DNA of 58,260 nt, from NCBI GenBank assembly GCA_030680175.1, contig JAUXWO010000090.1, positions 73,933-132,192 on the forward strand. Reading direction: 5' to 3'. Shown here one piece after another: positions 1 through 8,756 of the stretch. This stretch comes from Vicinamibacterales bacterium (lineage in GTDB: Bacteria > Acidobacteriota > Vicinamibacteria > Vicinamibacterales > UBA2999). Within the stretch, counting starts at the first letter, position 1; every line of letters starts with the position of its first letter. The translations under genes and the position numbers were made by a program. The notes under the pieces were generated by a model that was given only the letters and a program-made list of their open reading frames with translations, was not told where the DNA came from and searched no databases.

Positions 1-275
1 CGCTGGTCGGCGGCGACGCGCTTCAGCCGGCAGATCGCCACGGGCTTCCCGTCCACCCGCGTCCGCCGGCAGGCCGGCTCGCACGGCCGATCGCACGTGC
101 GGCCCAGGATGCCGGGGAAGACGTTGGACTCCCGGTTGAGCAGGTACGCGTCCGTGAAGCGCTCCTGCGCGATGAGCCGGATGTACTCGGGGACGTTGGT
201 GTGGGCGGGACACGCCCACTGACAGTCCACGACCTTGTGGAAGTAGTCCGGGTGCCGATCGTCCGTGCGCTTCAT
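1..275 (-). CDS. FAD/NAD(P)-dependent oxidoreductase, GltD-like, N-terminal fragment
   Basis: The first 91 codons of a gene that runs off the left edge, starting at the ATG whose complement is at 273-275. The peptide begins MKRTDDRHPDYFHKVVDCQW and carries closely spaced cysteines (CQWACP, then CDRPCEPAC, then a further Cys in AICRLKR). This is the pattern of the N-terminal Fe-S (Fer4_20, dihydropyrimidine dehydrogenase domain II type) region that precedes FAD- and NAD(P)-binding domains in glutamate synthase small subunits and related NAD(P)H oxidoreductases. The catalytic domains lie outside the window, so the substrate cannot be named. The family call is fairly safe; GltD itself is only one option. 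Confidence 0.75.
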   Translation of the reverse strand, partial: MKRTDDRHPDYFHKVVDCQWACPAHTNVPEYIRLIAQERFTDAYLLNRESNVFPGILGRTCDRPCEPACRRTRVDGKPVAICRLKRVAADQ

Positions 276-474
276 GCCTGAACCCCCGCGGGACGACATT
301 CAGGAACGAAGTCGCCGGTGGAATGGGCCGCCGAGAGCCGAACCGAGTCGAATGTGTCGCTGAAGCGAATTATAGGCCAGAAGGCCGAACGGGGTCAGAA
401 AGGGGGGATCGGGGACCGGGGATCAGGGATCCGCTGGCAGACGGCATCCAACTGGGACGCCGGGCCCGGCCGGG

Positions 475-2067
475 CTAGGGCGCCGGGTCAGGGGCCGGGG
501 CGGGCCGGGCGGGGGAGGCCGTCTCGACGAGCCGGCGGCTGCCCGACTCGCAGACGAATCCCTTCGCGAACGCCTCGTCGGGCGACCGCTGCTCGATCGT
601 CCGCACGAAGTAATGGTCGGCCTGCAGCCGCTCGCGCGTCACATCGAGGATGTAGTACCCGCGCCGCCGCCCCTCGACGTAGCGCAGGTGCGGCCGCGCC
701 GCGAGGATGGCCGCCAGTTGCCCCTCACCGTCCGGGCCGGCGCCGACGCTGCTCGGCGAGGTCACCGACGTGCAGGCCAACTCCACGCCGAGCGAGCCGC
801 GCCCCGTCCCCGGGTCGTAGTCGTCGAACGGACGCCGCGGCAGATCGTAGGCCCACACGCTGTGCACGTCGCCGGTGAGCACGGCGAAGTTCGTGACGCC
901 GGTCTCCTCCACAAGGTCGAACATCCGGTCGCGCGCGGCGCGGTACCCGTCCCAGTTGTCGGTCGCCACGGCCGGCGACCCGGGCCGGCTCTGCGGCGCG
1001 AACGGCGTCTGCTGGCCGAGGATCTGCCAGCCGGTCCCGGCCCGCACCGACTCCGTGAACTCGCCGCCAAGCCATCCTTCCTGCGCTCGGCCGAGCATCG
1101 ACCGGTGTGGGGCGTCAAGGGTCGCGATGTCCTCACGCGACGCCGCCTGCTGGTCGCGGCCGACCAGGCGGGAATCGACCATGATCACGTCGGCCAGCGT
1201 CCCGAACGAGAACGTGCGCGCCAGGCGCGCGTGCCGGACCGAGCCATGCTCCCGCACGGGCATCCACTCGTAGTACGCCTGGACCGCGGCATTGCGCCGG
1301 ACGTACCAGTCGCCCTCGCCGTCCTCCGGGTTGTGATTCTGCGCGCCGCCCCACCAGGCATCGTTGGCCAGTTCATGGTCGTCCCAGACGCAGATGAACG
1401 GATGCTGGCGGTGCACCTCCTGCGAATCGGGGTCGGCCTTGTACTGCGCGTGCCGCGTGCGGTAGTCCTCCAGGCTGAGCGTCTCGCGATCCGGCGCCGG
1501 CACCCGGCCGAGCGCCGTGCCGTCGCCGTACTGCGCGTTCGGATACTCGTAGATGTAGTCCCCGAGGTGCAGCACCGCATCGAGGTCGGGGCGCCTGGCG
1601 ATCGCGGCGTACGCGTTGAAGTAGCCGAACGGCAGATTCGAGCACGACGTCACGGCCAGCCGGAGGCGCTCGGCGCCCGCGCCGGGCAGCGTGCGCGTGC
1701 GCCCCATGGCCGACGGGACGCCAAGGGCCTCGAACCGGTAGAAATAGTGCGTGCCGGCCTCGAGCCCCGGCACGTCGACCTTCACGGTGAAGTCGCGCGC
1801 CGCCCCGGTACGCGACTCGCCGCGCGCCACGATATCGGTCAGCCGAGCATCGCGCGCCACCATCCACCGCACGGGCACCGCGTCAGTCCCATCGGTCGTG
1901 ACCCGCGTCCACAGGATCACCCGGTCCGTGAGCGGGTCGCCGCTCGCCACGCCGTGACGGAACACCGCATCGGCCGTCGCCGCCGCGCCGGGCGCGCACC
2001 GAATGAGCGGCAGCGTCCCCAACGCGGCGGTCGTGGCCAGAAAGTGCCGGCGGCTTAGATGGCGCAT
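475..2067 (-). CDS. phoD: PhoD-like metallophosphatase (alkaline phosphatase D family), Tat-exported
   Basis: A 530-residue PhoD-family phosphatase/phosphodiesterase, expected to release phosphate from extracytoplasmic phosphoesters. I start it at the ATG complementing 2065-2067; a longer in-frame start would translate a tandem repeat. Residues 1-30 have a twin-arginine signal (LSRRHFLATTAALG), followed by the PhoD N-terminal domain (FRHGVASGDPLTDRVILWTR) and the metallophosphatase core: HLGDYIYEY, WDDHELANDAWW and GDVHSVWA hold the usual Asp/His/Asn metal ligands. A Cys follows the signal (LIRCAPG), but it is not a clean lipobox. It reads away from the repeat tract at 2085-2122. Its -10-like TAGACT sits only 7 nt before the ATG. 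No Pho box was recognised. Confidence 0.9.
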   Translation of the reverse strand: MRHLSRRHFLATTAALGTLPLIRCAPGAAATADAVFRHGVASGDPLTDRVILWTRVTTDGTDAVPVRWMVARDARLTDIVARGESRTGAARDFTVKVDVPGLEAGTHYFYRFEALGVPSAMGRTRTLPGAGAERLRLAVTSCSNLPFGYFNAYAAIARRPDLDAVLHLGDYIYEYPNAQYGDGTALGRVPAPDRETLSLEDYRTRHAQYKADPDSQEVHRQHPFICVWDDHELANDAWWGGAQNHNPEDGEGDWYVRRNAAVQAYYEWMPVREHGSVRHARLARTFSFGTLADVIMVDSRLVGRDQQAASREDIATLDAPHRSMLGRAQEGWLGGEFTESVRAGTGWQILGQQTPFAPQSRPGSPAVATDNWDGYRAARDRMFDLVEETGVTNFAVLTGDVHSVWAYDLPRRPFDDYDPGTGRGSLGVELACTSVTSPSSVGAGPDGEGQLAAILAARPHLRYVEGRRRGYYILDVTRERLQADHYFVRTIEQRSPDEAFAKGFVCESGSRRLVETASPARPAPAPDPAP

Positions 2068-2074
2068 GGGCGGG

Positions 2075-2080
2075 AGTCTA
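2075..2080 (-). promoter_or_regulatory. -10-like box TAGACT, 7 nt before phoD ATG
   Basis: On the minus strand the sequence reads TAGACT, 7 nt, ATG. Transcription starting about 7 nt after the -10 would begin at the start codon, giving a leaderless message. There is no Shine-Dalgarno sequence in the 7 nt. Confidence 0.45.
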
Positions 2081-2084
2081 CTCC

Positions 2085-2122
2085 GGGTAGTGGGTAGTGG
2101 GTAGTGGGTAGTGGGTAGTGGG
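2085..2122. repeat. Heptamer tandem repeat GGGTAGT x5 plus GGG, G-quadruplex-capable
   Basis: GGG tracts occur at 2085, 2092, 2099, 2106, 2113 and 2120, each separated by TAGT, giving five exact 7-bp units and a terminal GGG. Six GGG tracts with 4-nt loops on the plus strand satisfy the G-quadruplex rule. The array lies just upstream of the phoD-like gene, beyond its -10 box. Confidence 0.9.
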
Positions 2123-2189
2123 AGTCGACGTACAAACACGAAGATCACGAAGGCCGCGAAGACGACACGTAGCCAATCCTTTCAGGGTC

Positions 2190-2362
2190 ACCCGCGACGT
2201 CAAACTCTCCAGATCGCGACAGCTCTCCAGATCGCGACATAGGATCGCCAGATCGTGAGATTCAGGTCGTCAGATCACCAGATCACCAGATCAGATCACC
2301 ACATCACCACGTCATCACATCACCAGATCGCAATCTGTCTATCTATCTGTCCATCTATCTGC
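2190..2362. repeat. Low-complexity degenerate repeats (GATCACCA and ATCT units)
   Basis: The gap between phoD and ogt holds no gene but is built of short degenerate repeats: CTCCAGATCGCGACA twice, then GATCACCA-type octamers (about 2270-2330), then ATCT/CTGT tetranucleotides (2332-2360). The last tract enters the 3' end of the ogt gene and encodes its last ten or so residues. Confidence 0.8.
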
Positions 2363-2826
2363 TCGTGGTCCAGCAGGGCCCTCTTGATCGGCAGGCCGCC
2401 GCCGAAGCCGACGAGGCGGCCGTTCGACCCGATCACCCGATGGCAGGGGACGATGAGGGGGAGCGGGTTGGCGCCGTTGGCCAGGCCCACCGCCCGTACG
2501 GCCTTCGGGTTGCCGAGACGCGTGGCCAGTTCCAGGTAGCTGATCGTCTCCCCATACGGAATGCGGCGGAGGGCCTCCCAGACACGCAGCTGGAACGCCG
2601 TGCCGTGCAGCGCAATCGGCGCGGTGAATACGCGCAGCGTCCCGGCGAAGTAGCGATCCAGCTCCGCGCGCGCGCCCGCGAACGCCCCCGGCGCCTCGGT
2701 CCACGACGGGTCGGGCCCCTGGGCGCGCGGACCCGACTGAAACGCCAGCACGTGCAGCACCCCGCCCTCGCCCGCGAGCATCAACGGCCCGATAGGGCTC
2801 TCGACGGTGACGTAGTTCTTCGGCAT
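2320..2826 (-). CDS. ogt: Methylated-DNA--protein-cysteine methyltransferase
   Basis: A 168-residue O6-alkylguanine-DNA alkyltransferase that transfers alkyl groups from O6-alkylguanine to its own cysteine in a suicide repair reaction. The active-site motif PCHRV is at 127-131 (Cys128), preceded by the helix-turn-helix and arginine-finger region (GETISYLELATRLGNPKAVRAVG) and followed by GFGGGLPIKRALLDHE. The start at the ATG complementing 2824-2826 gives normal family length. Oddity: the last residues (QIDGQIDRQIAIW) are translated from the ATCT/CTGT simple repeat, so the C-terminus looks like a repeat-derived extension. A heptamer array lies directly before the start codon. Confidence 0.93.
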   Translation of the reverse strand: MPKNYVTVESPIGPLMLAGEGGVLHVLAFQSGPRAQGPDPSWTEAPGAFAGARAELDRYFAGTLRVFTAPIALHGTAFQLRVWEALRRIPYGETISYLELATRLGNPKAVRAVGLANGANPLPLIVPCHRVIGSNGRLVGFGGGLPIKRALLDHEQIDGQIDRQIAIW

Positions 2827-2941
2827 TCGCTCTTCGCACTTCGCTATTCGCTGTTCGCTGTTCGCTGTTCGCTGTTCGCTGGCGCACCGTCCACCGTTCA
2901 CCGCCCCCCGTCCACCGTGCACCGCCCCCCGTCCACCGTCG
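2826..2941. repeat. Heptad tandem repeats (TTCGCTG array, then nnCACCG/21-bp units)
   Basis: From 2826 to 2881 the plus strand is eight consecutive 7-mers, TTCGCTC, TTCGCAC, TTCGCTA, then five exact TTCGCTG. From about 2884 to 2941 it continues as 7-mers of type nnCACCG that form a 21-bp (3 x 7) unit repeated about 2.4 times (2891-2911, 2912-2932, partial). The array touches the ogt start codon on its 5' side, so copy-number change would alter the ogt leader. Confidence 0.9.
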
Positions 2942-2989
2942 TATCCCGTCGGTGCGGCCCTGTCAACCCTCGCCCGGTTCCGATTCGGC

Positions 2990-3018
2990 TTGAGCCGCCT
3001 GCACGTTGCCGGTACGCT
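2990..3018 (+). promoter_or_regulatory. Promoter of the mnh operon (TTGAGC, 17 bp, TACGCT)
   Basis: TTGAGC at 2990-2995 and TACGCT at 3013-3018 are separated by 17 bp. The GTG chosen for mnhA follows 6 nt later at 3025, so the transcript would start at or next to the start codon. This supports that start over longer upstream in-frame codons, which would translate the repeats. Confidence 0.55.
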
Positions 3019-3024
3019 TATCCG

Positions 3025-5319
3025 GTGTTGTACGCCGTGCTGGCCGGATTCGCAGGTGCCGGCATCGCGCCCCTCGCGCACCGTGCGCTCGGGCGCGCCT
3101 CCGGCTGGGTCCTGGCGGCAATTCCCCTCGCGCTCACGCTCTACTTCGCCAGCTTCCTTCCCGCGGTCAGCGCGGGCGAGGTCATCCGGTGGAGCCGCGC
3201 CTGGGTGCCGTCGCTCGGGGTCGTGCTGTCGTTCGAACTCGATGGGCTGGGCCTGATCTTCGCCCTCCTCATCTCGGGCATCGGCACGCTCATCGTCGTG
3301 TACGCGGGCGGCTACCTCGCCGGCGACCCGAAGCTCGGACGGCTGTATGCGCTCCTGCTGGCCTTCATGGCCTCGATGCTCGGCCTCGTGCTGTCGGCGA
3401 ACCTGATCCTGCTGTTCGTCTTCTGGGAACTCACGAGCATCACGTCGTACCTGCTCATCGGCCACAAGCACGAGTCCGAGAAGGCCCGCAAGGCCGCCCT
3501 GCAGGCCCTGCTCGTCACCGTCACTGGCGGCCTGGCCCTCCTCGCGGGCCTGCTGCTGCTCGGCATCGCCGGCGACAGCTTCGATCTCCCCCTGCTGGTG
3601 GCACGCCGCGACCTGATCGCGGCGCACCCGCTGTACCCCGCGATCGTGCTGCTCGTGGCCGCCGGGGCGTTCACCAAGTCCGCCCAGATGCCGCTGCACT
3701 TCTGGCTGCCCGGCGCCATGGAGGCGCCGACGCCCGTCAGCGCGTATCTCCATTCGGCGACGATGGTGAAGGCGGGGGTGTTCCTGCTCGCGAGGCTCGC
3801 GCCCCTGCTCGCTGGCTCGGTGCTCTGGTACGGCCTGCTCGTCGGCTTCGGCACGCTGACGATGGTCGTCAGCGCGTTCCTGGCCACGCAACAGACCGAC
3901 CTGAAGCGGGTGCTCGCCTACACCACCGTCAGCGCCCTCGGCACCCTCACGATGCTGATCGGGCTCGGCACGCCGGCAGCGCTCAAGGCGGCGGTCGTCC
4001 TCGTCGGCGCCCACGCGCTCTACAAGGCCGCCCTCTTCATGGTGGCCGGCATCGTCGATCACAAGACGGGGACGCGCGACATCCTGCGGCTCAGCGGCCT
4101 GCGCACGGCGCTCCCGATCACGACGGTCGGGGCCGGGCTCGCGGCGCTCTCGGCCGGCGGCCTCGTCCCCTTCTCCGGCTTCCTGGCCAAGGAGACGACG
4201 TACGCCGCCCTGATCGAGTTCCCGTGGCTGCTGGCCGCCTCCGTGCTGGCCAACGCCTTCGGGATGCTCGTGGCGCTCGTGGTCGGGTGGCGCATCTTCA
4301 CGGGCGAGAGCCAGGTGATCCCCGACGACCCGGGTCCGGTGCCCGTCGCACTCTGGCAGGGGCCGCTGCTGCTCGGGATCGCCGGGCTGCTGCTCGGCGT
4401 CTTCGGCTGGATGGGGGAGGGCATCGTGGCCCACGCCGCGAGCGACATGGCGGGCCAGCGTGTGCCGGTCAAGCTCGCGCTCTGGCAGGGGTTCGAGTTC
4501 GAGGCCCTGCTGGCGCTCGGGCTGAGCGTCTTCACCCTGCTGCTCGGCCTGGCCTTCTACAAGGCGCACGGACTGCTCCTGCGCCTGGCCACGAGCCTCG
4601 ACTGGCTGTACCAGCGCGGCCCCTACCGGCTCTTCGACCTGGGCCTGGCCGCGTTCGTCTCGCTCGCGAAGTGGCAGACACAGATCCTGCAGCACGGCTA
4701 CCTCCGGTATTACATCCTGACGGTCGTCGTCACGCTGCTGCCGATCGGGGTGCTCCTTGCGGCGCCAGGCTCGCCGGTCTGGCCGGTCACGTTCGGGCCG
4801 GTCGGCCTCTTCGAGACCGCGCTCGTGGCGGTCGTGCTGGCCTCGACGGCCTTCGTGATGTCAACGGATTCGCGCATGGCGGCCGTCGCCGGCCTCGGCG
4901 GCGTGGGCTACGGGGTCGCCCTGCTCTACCTGTCGTACGGCGCGCCGGACCTCGCCCTCACCCAGTTCGCCATTGAAACGCTCAGCGTCGTGATCTTCGT
5001 GCTGGTGCTCTACCGGCTGCCGGAGTTCCGGGTGCTCACCACGCGTGCCCAGCGCCTGCGCGATGCGGTCATCGCGACCTCGGCGGGGGCCGTGATGACG
5101 CTGCTCGTCCTGGCGGCGCAGTCGCAGTCTGGCGCCTCGCGGGTCAGCGGCTTCTTCGCCGAACAGTCCGTGCCGGCCGCGATGGGGCGCAACGTCGTCA
5201 ACGTCATCCTGGTGGACTTCCGCAGCCTGGACACGCTCGGCGAGGTGGTCGTCCTCGTCGTGGCGGCGCTCGGCGTCTTCGCGCTGCTCAAGCTGCGGCC
5301 CGAAGGGGAGGCGCACTGA
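3025..5319 (+). CDS. mnhA: Na+/H+ antiporter subunit A (Mrp complex)
   Basis: A 764-residue multi-spanning protein, first subunit of the Mrp-type Na+(K+)/H+ antiporter, a membrane complex related to complex I. The NuoL/ND5-like core is clear ([67 protein letters not shown]). The last 150 residues match the MrpA C-terminal and MbhE-like regions ([27 protein letters not shown]). The length is typical of MnhA without a fused MnhB. Start GTG 3025 (TTG 3028 is an alternative) follows a promoter-like sequence. It overlaps mnhB by one base (TGATG), so the seven genes are translationally coupled. Confidence 0.93.
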   Translation: MLYAVLAGFAGAGIAPLAHRALGRASGWVLAAIPLALTLYFASFLPAVSAGEVIRWSRAWVPSLGVVLSFELDGLGLIFALLISGIGTLIVVYAGGYLAGDPKLGRLYALLLAFMASMLGLVLSANLILLFVFWELTSITSYLLIGHKHESEKARKAALQALLVTVTGGLALLAGLLLLGIAGDSFDLPLLVARRDLIAAHPLYPAIVLLVAAGAFTKSAQMPLHFWLPGAMEAPTPVSAYLHSATMVKAGVFLLARLAPLLAGSVLWYGLLVGFGTLTMVVSAFLATQQTDLKRVLAYTTVSALGTLTMLIGLGTPAALKAAVVLVGAHALYKAALFMVAGIVDHKTGTRDILRLSGLRTALPITTVGAGLAALSAGGLVPFSGFLAKETTYAALIEFPWLLAASVLANAFGMLVALVVGWRIFTGESQVIPDDPGPVPVALWQGPLLLGIAGLLLGVFGWMGEGIVAHAASDMAGQRVPVKLALWQGFEFEALLALGLSVFTLLLGLAFYKAHGLLLRLATSLDWLYQRGPYRLFDLGLAAFVSLAKWQTQILQHGYLRYYILTVVVTLLPIGVLLAAPGSPVWPVTFGPVGLFETALVAVVLASTAFVMSTDSRMAAVAGLGGVGYGVALLYLSYGAPDLALTQFAIETLSVVIFVLVLYRLPEFRVLTTRAQRLRDAVIATSAGAVMTLLVLAAQSQSGASRVSGFFAEQSVPAAMGRNVVNVILVDFRSLDTLGEVVVLVVAALGVFALLKLRPEGEAH

Positions 5320-5729
5320 TGTTCTCGCTGATCCTCTCCACGACCGCGCGCGCCATCATGCCGCTCACGCTGGTCTTCTCGGTGTACCTGTTGATGCGGG
5401 GGCACAACGCGCCGGGCGGGGGGTTCGTCGGCGGCCTGATTGCGGCCGTGGCGTTCGCCATCGCGTCGCTGGCCGACGGCGTGGCGACGGCGCGGCGCGC
5501 GCTCGTCGTGGATCCACGGCGGTTGATGGCGGTCGGGCTGGCCCTCGCCCTGGCGAGCGGCTTCGGCGGCGTGGCGGCCGGGCAGCCGTTCCTCACGGGC
5601 CAGTGGGCCGAGGTCATGGTGCCCGTCGTCGGGAAGATCGGCACGCCGCTCGTCTTCGATGTCGGCGTCTACCTGGCGGTCCTCGGCGTCTCGCTGACGA
5701 TGCTGTTCGCGCTCTCGGAGGAGGACTGA
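5319..5729 (+). CDS. mnhB: Na+/H+ antiporter subunit B
   Basis: 136 residues with about four membrane segments, matching Mnh[21 protein letters not shown] followed by [21 protein letters not shown] is the family signature. It forms part of the Mrp antiporter with the flanking genes. The ATG overlaps the mnhA stop and its own stop overlaps the mnhC start, each by one base. Confidence 0.92.
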   Translation: MFSLILSTTARAIMPLTLVFSVYLLMRGHNAPGGGFVGGLIAAVAFAIASLADGVATARRALVVDPRRLMAVGLALALASGFGGVAAGQPFLTGQWAEVMVPVVGKIGTPLVFDVGVYLAVLGVSLTMLFALSEED

Positions 5730-6079
5730 TGGACACCCTCCTCGCCGTTCTCATCGGCGCGCTCTACGCGGCAGGCCTCTACCTGATGATGCGCCGCAGC
5801 ATCGTCCGGCTCATCTTCGGCCTCGTCATCCTCGGACACGCGGTCAACCTGCTGATCTTCGCCGCCGGGCGGCTCACGCGGGCGCATCCCCCGATCGTCC
5901 CGGAGGGGGCCGCCGCGCTCGTACCGCCGTATGCCGATCCGCTGCCGCAGGCGCTGATCCTGACGGCGATCGTGATCGGCTTCGGCCTGCAGGCGTTCGC
6001 GCTGGTGCTGTTCCGCCAGGCGCACCGCGTCTCCGGCGCCGAGGACCTGGACGCCATGCGCACGACGGACTCGCACTGA
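5729..6079 (+). CDS. mnhC: Na+/H+ antiporter subunit C (NuoK-like)
   Basis: 116 residues, three membrane helices, NuoK-like. [30 protein letters not shown] and the later [25 protein letters not shown] are the conserved MnhC stretches. Start ATG 5729 overlaps the mnhB stop; the stop overlaps mnhD. Confidence 0.93.
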   Translation: MDTLLAVLIGALYAAGLYLMMRRSIVRLIFGLVILGHAVNLLIFAAGRLTRAHPPIVPEGAAALVPPYADPLPQALILTAIVIGFGLQAFALVLFRQAHRVSGAEDLDAMRTTDSH

Positions 6080-7575
6080 TGGCCTCGCTGCTCGTGCTTC
6101 CCATCGTGACGCCGCTCGGGACCGCCGTCCTGGCCCTGTTCCTGTGGCGGCACCGGCGGGCGCAGCAGGCGGTCAGCCTGCTCGGTGCGGCCGCGCTGCT
6201 CGCGTGGGCGGTCGCGCTGCTGCTGTCGGTGTCACGCGACGGGATCCAGGCGACGGCGATCGGCAACTGGCCGGCGCCGTTCGGCATCACCCTCGTCGCC
6301 GATCTGCTGAGTGCGATGATGGTCACGCTGGCCGCCATCGTCGGCGCCGCCGTGGCCGTCTACTCCGTGGCCACGATCGACGCGCGTCGCGAGTCGTTCG
6401 GCTACCACCCGATTTTCCACGTGCTGCTGGCGGGCGTGTGCGGCGCGTTCCTCACAGGCGATCTCTTCAACCTCTACGTGTGGTTCGAGGTCCTGCTGAT
6501 CTCGTCGTTCGTGCTGATGGGGCTCGGCGGAGAGCGCGGGCAGCTCGAGGGATCGGTCAAGTACGTCACGCTGAACCTGCTCTCGTCGGCGCTGTTCCTC
6601 GCGGCGGTCGGCGTGCTGTACGGCACCGTGGGGACGCTCAACATGGCGGACCTCGCGGTGGCGCTGCAGGACCCGCGGGTCGACAGCCGGCTCACACTGG
6701 CGATCGCGCTGCTCCTCCTCGTCGCCTTCGGCATCAAGGCCGCGATGTTCCCCGTCTTCGCCTGGCTGCCGGCGTCGTACCACACGCCGCCCGCGGCGGT
6801 GGCCGCGGTCTTCGCCGGCCTGCTGACGAAGGTGGGCGTCTACGCCCTCGTGCGCGTGTTCACGCTGATCTTCACGCACGACACCGGCGTCACGCACGGG
6901 CTCATCCTCGTGCTCTCGGGGCTGACCATGGTCTCGGGCGTGCTGGGCGCCGCGGCGCAGGGCGAGTTCCGGCGCGTGCTGTCATTCCACATCATCAGCC
7001 AGATCGGCTACATGCTGATGGGTCTCGGCCTCTACACCCGGCTCGCGCTGGCGGGCACGGTGTTCTACCTCACGCATCACATCATCGTGAAGACGAACCT
7101 GTTCCTCGTGAGCGGGATCGTGCACCGGCTGAAGGGCACGCTCGATCTGGCGTCGCTCGGCGGGCTGTACCGCACCCGCCCCATCCTGGCGCTGCTGTTC
7201 CTCGTGCCCGCGCTCTCGCTCGCGGGGCTGCCGCCCCTGTCCGGCTTCTGGGCGAAGCTGCTGCTCGTGCAGGCGGGCCTCGAGGCCGAGTCGTATTCCA
7301 TCGTCGTCGTGGCGCTCGTGGTCAGCCTGCTGACCCTGTACTCGATGACCAAGCTCTGGACGGAGGCCTTCTGGAAGGCGGCGCCGGATGCCGCCGAGGC
7401 GCCCCTCAGCGCGGGCGAGTGGCGGGGCCTGCTCCTGCCGGTGGCGGCGCTGGCGCTGCTGACGGTGGTGCTCGGCCTCGGCGTCGAGCCCGTGCTCGCG
7501 CTGTCGCTCCGCGCCGCGGAGCAGCTGCTCAACCCGGCGGAGTACATCCGGGTGGTCCTCGGAGGACGTCCATGA
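6079..7575 (+). CDS. mnhD: Na+/H+ antiporter subunit D (NuoN/M-like)
   Basis: 498 residues with the NuoM/NuoN-like proton-translocating fold. Conserved segments include [40 protein letters not shown] with following [17 protein letters not shown], and [17 protein letters not shown]. The lysine and glutamate positions typical of this antiporter fold are present. Length is normal. It is coupled to mnhC and overlaps the mnhE start by 4 nt. Confidence 0.95.
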   Translation: MASLLVLPIVTPLGTAVLALFLWRHRRAQQAVSLLGAAALLAWAVALLLSVSRDGIQATAIGNWPAPFGITLVADLLSAMMVTLAAIVGAAVAVYSVATIDARRESFGYHPIFHVLLAGVCGAFLTGDLFNLYVWFEVLLISSFVLMGLGGERGQLEGSVKYVTLNLLSSALFLAAVGVLYGTVGTLNMADLAVALQDPRVDSRLTLAIALLLLVAFGIKAAMFPVFAWLPASYHTPPAAVAAVFAGLLTKVGVYALVRVFTLIFTHDTGVTHGLILVLSGLTMVSGVLGAAAQGEFRRVLSFHIISQIGYMLMGLGLYTRLALAGTVFYLTHHIIVKTNLFLVSGIVHRLKGTLDLASLGGLYRTRPILALLFLVPALSLAGLPPLSGFWAKLLLVQAGLEAESYSIVVVALVVSLLTLYSMTKLWTEAFWKAAPDAAEAPLSAGEWRGLLLPVAALALLTVVLGLGVEPVLALSLRAAEQLLNPAEYIRVVLGGRP

Positions 7576-8045
7576 CCGGCATTCCCATCGCGCTCCTGCT
7601 CGCCGCAATCTGGGTGGCGCTCACGGGGCAGTTCTCGCTGGTCAACCTCGGCCTCGGCGTCCTCCTCGGGCTGGGCGCGGTGCGCTTCGCGGTGCCCGCG
7701 CGCCGGGGCGAGAAGCGGCTGCGCCTCTCGTGGGCGCTGGTGCGGTTTCCGATCGTCGTCATCTGGGCCCTTCTGCTCTCGAATCTGCGGGTCGCCCGCA
7801 CCGTGCTCTTCACCCCAGTGGACCGGCTGACGCCCGGCATCATGGCCGTGCCGCTCAGGCTCACGACCGACGCCGAGATCACGGCACTGGCCAACCTCAT
7901 CACACTCACGCCGGGCACCCTGACCCTGGATGTCTCGACCGACCGGCGGGTGCTGTTCGTGCACGTCCTTGACCTCAGCGACCCGGACGCGGCCCTCGCC
8001 TCGATCCGGGCGTTCGAGCAGGGCGTGCGGGAGATCTACAGATGA
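7572..8045 (+). CDS. mnhE: Na+/H+ antiporter subunit E
   Basis: 157 residues. Two N-terminal membrane helices are followed by the cytoplasmic part that defines MnhE ([20 protein letters not shown], then [20 protein letters not shown]). Starts at ATG 7572 inside the end of mnhD (ATGA overlap) and overlaps mnhF in the same way. Confidence 0.93.
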   Translation: MTGIPIALLLAAIWVALTGQFSLVNLGLGVLLGLGAVRFAVPARRGEKRLRLSWALVRFPIVVIWALLLSNLRVARTVLFTPVDRLTPGIMAVPLRLTTDAEITALANLITLTPGTLTLDVSTDRRVLFVHVLDLSDPDAALASIRAFEQGVREIYR

Positions 8046-8308
8046 CGATCGAGGCCTTCATGCTGTGGGGCGCCATGCCCGCACTCGCGGCGAGCGCGGT
8101 CTGCGCCACGATCCGGCTGCTGAAGGGGCCGAGCCTGGCGGATCGCGCCGTGGCCGTCGACCTGCTGGGCGCCATCTGCATCGGGTTCGTGGCGGCGTTC
8201 GCGCTGGCCGTTGACGAGCCCATGCTCGTCGACGTTGCGCTCGCCATCGCCCTGATCGGGTTCCTGGGCACCGTGGCGTTTGCCCGCTACATCGAGCGGG
8301 GGGCCTGA
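8042..8308 (+). CDS. mnhF: Na+/H+ antiporter subunit F
   Basis: 88 residues, three helices, with the MnhF pattern LLKGPSLADRAVAVDLLGAI and IALIGFLGTVAFARYIERG. ATG 8042 overlaps the mnhE stop; the stop overlaps the mnhG ATG by one base. Confidence 0.93.
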   Translation: MTIEAFMLWGAMPALAASAVCATIRLLKGPSLADRAVAVDLLGAICIGFVAAFALAVDEPMLVDVALAIALIGFLGTVAFARYIERGA

Positions 8309-8694
8309 TGGAACTGCTGCGCACCGCGCTCGTCATCGGACTGGCGACCATCGGCGCGGGCCTGCTGCTCATCGCCGCCGTCGGCACGCTGCGGCTGCCG
8401 GACCTCTTCCTCCGCATGTCGGCCACGTCCAAGGCCTCGTCACTCGGCGCCTCCTGCCTGCTCGTGGCGCTGGCCGTCGCGTCCACGGATGTCGGCATCG
8501 CCGTGCGCGCGCTGGCGGGCGCCACGTTCCTGCTGCTGACGACGCCCGTCGGGGCCCACATGATCGGCCGTGCCGCCTACCTGTCGGACACACCGCTCTG
8601 GAAGGGCACGGTGCGGGACGACCTGCGGGGCTGCTACGATCCGGACACGCGCACCCTCGCGGCGCACCCGCCCGCGAAGACGCCAGACGCCTGA
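8308..8694 (+). CDS. mnhG: Na+/H+ antiporter subunit G
   Basis: 128 residues with the MnhG signature GTLRLPDLFLRMSATSKASS and TTPVGAHMIGRAAY. It is the last gene of the seven-gene Mrp operon; the C-terminal 35 residues are hydrophilic. With mnhA-F it makes a complete complex expected to export Na+ in exchange for H+. Confidence 0.93.
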   Translation: MELLRTALVIGLATIGAGLLLIAAVGTLRLPDLFLRMSATSKASSLGASCLLVALAVASTDVGIAVRALAGATFLLLTTPVGAHMIGRAAYLSDTPLWKGTVRDDLRGCYDPDTRTLAAHPPAKTPDA

Positions 8695-8756
8695 AGACGC
8701 CGACGCGTCTGCTACAGTAGGCCCCGGGCACCGCCCGCCCGCGAGCCGAGAACCGC

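Noticed and set aside
613-2058. 481-codon plus-strand frame opposite phoD
   Set aside because: Arg/Val/His-rich composition with no family features; antisense to a well-supported PhoD-like gene.
2827-4695. Long minus-strand frame across mnhA continuing from ogt
   Set aside because: It is a GC-rich antisense shadow; the protein is Gln/Glu/Arg/Gly-rich low complexity, and mnhA on the plus strand is a clear family member.
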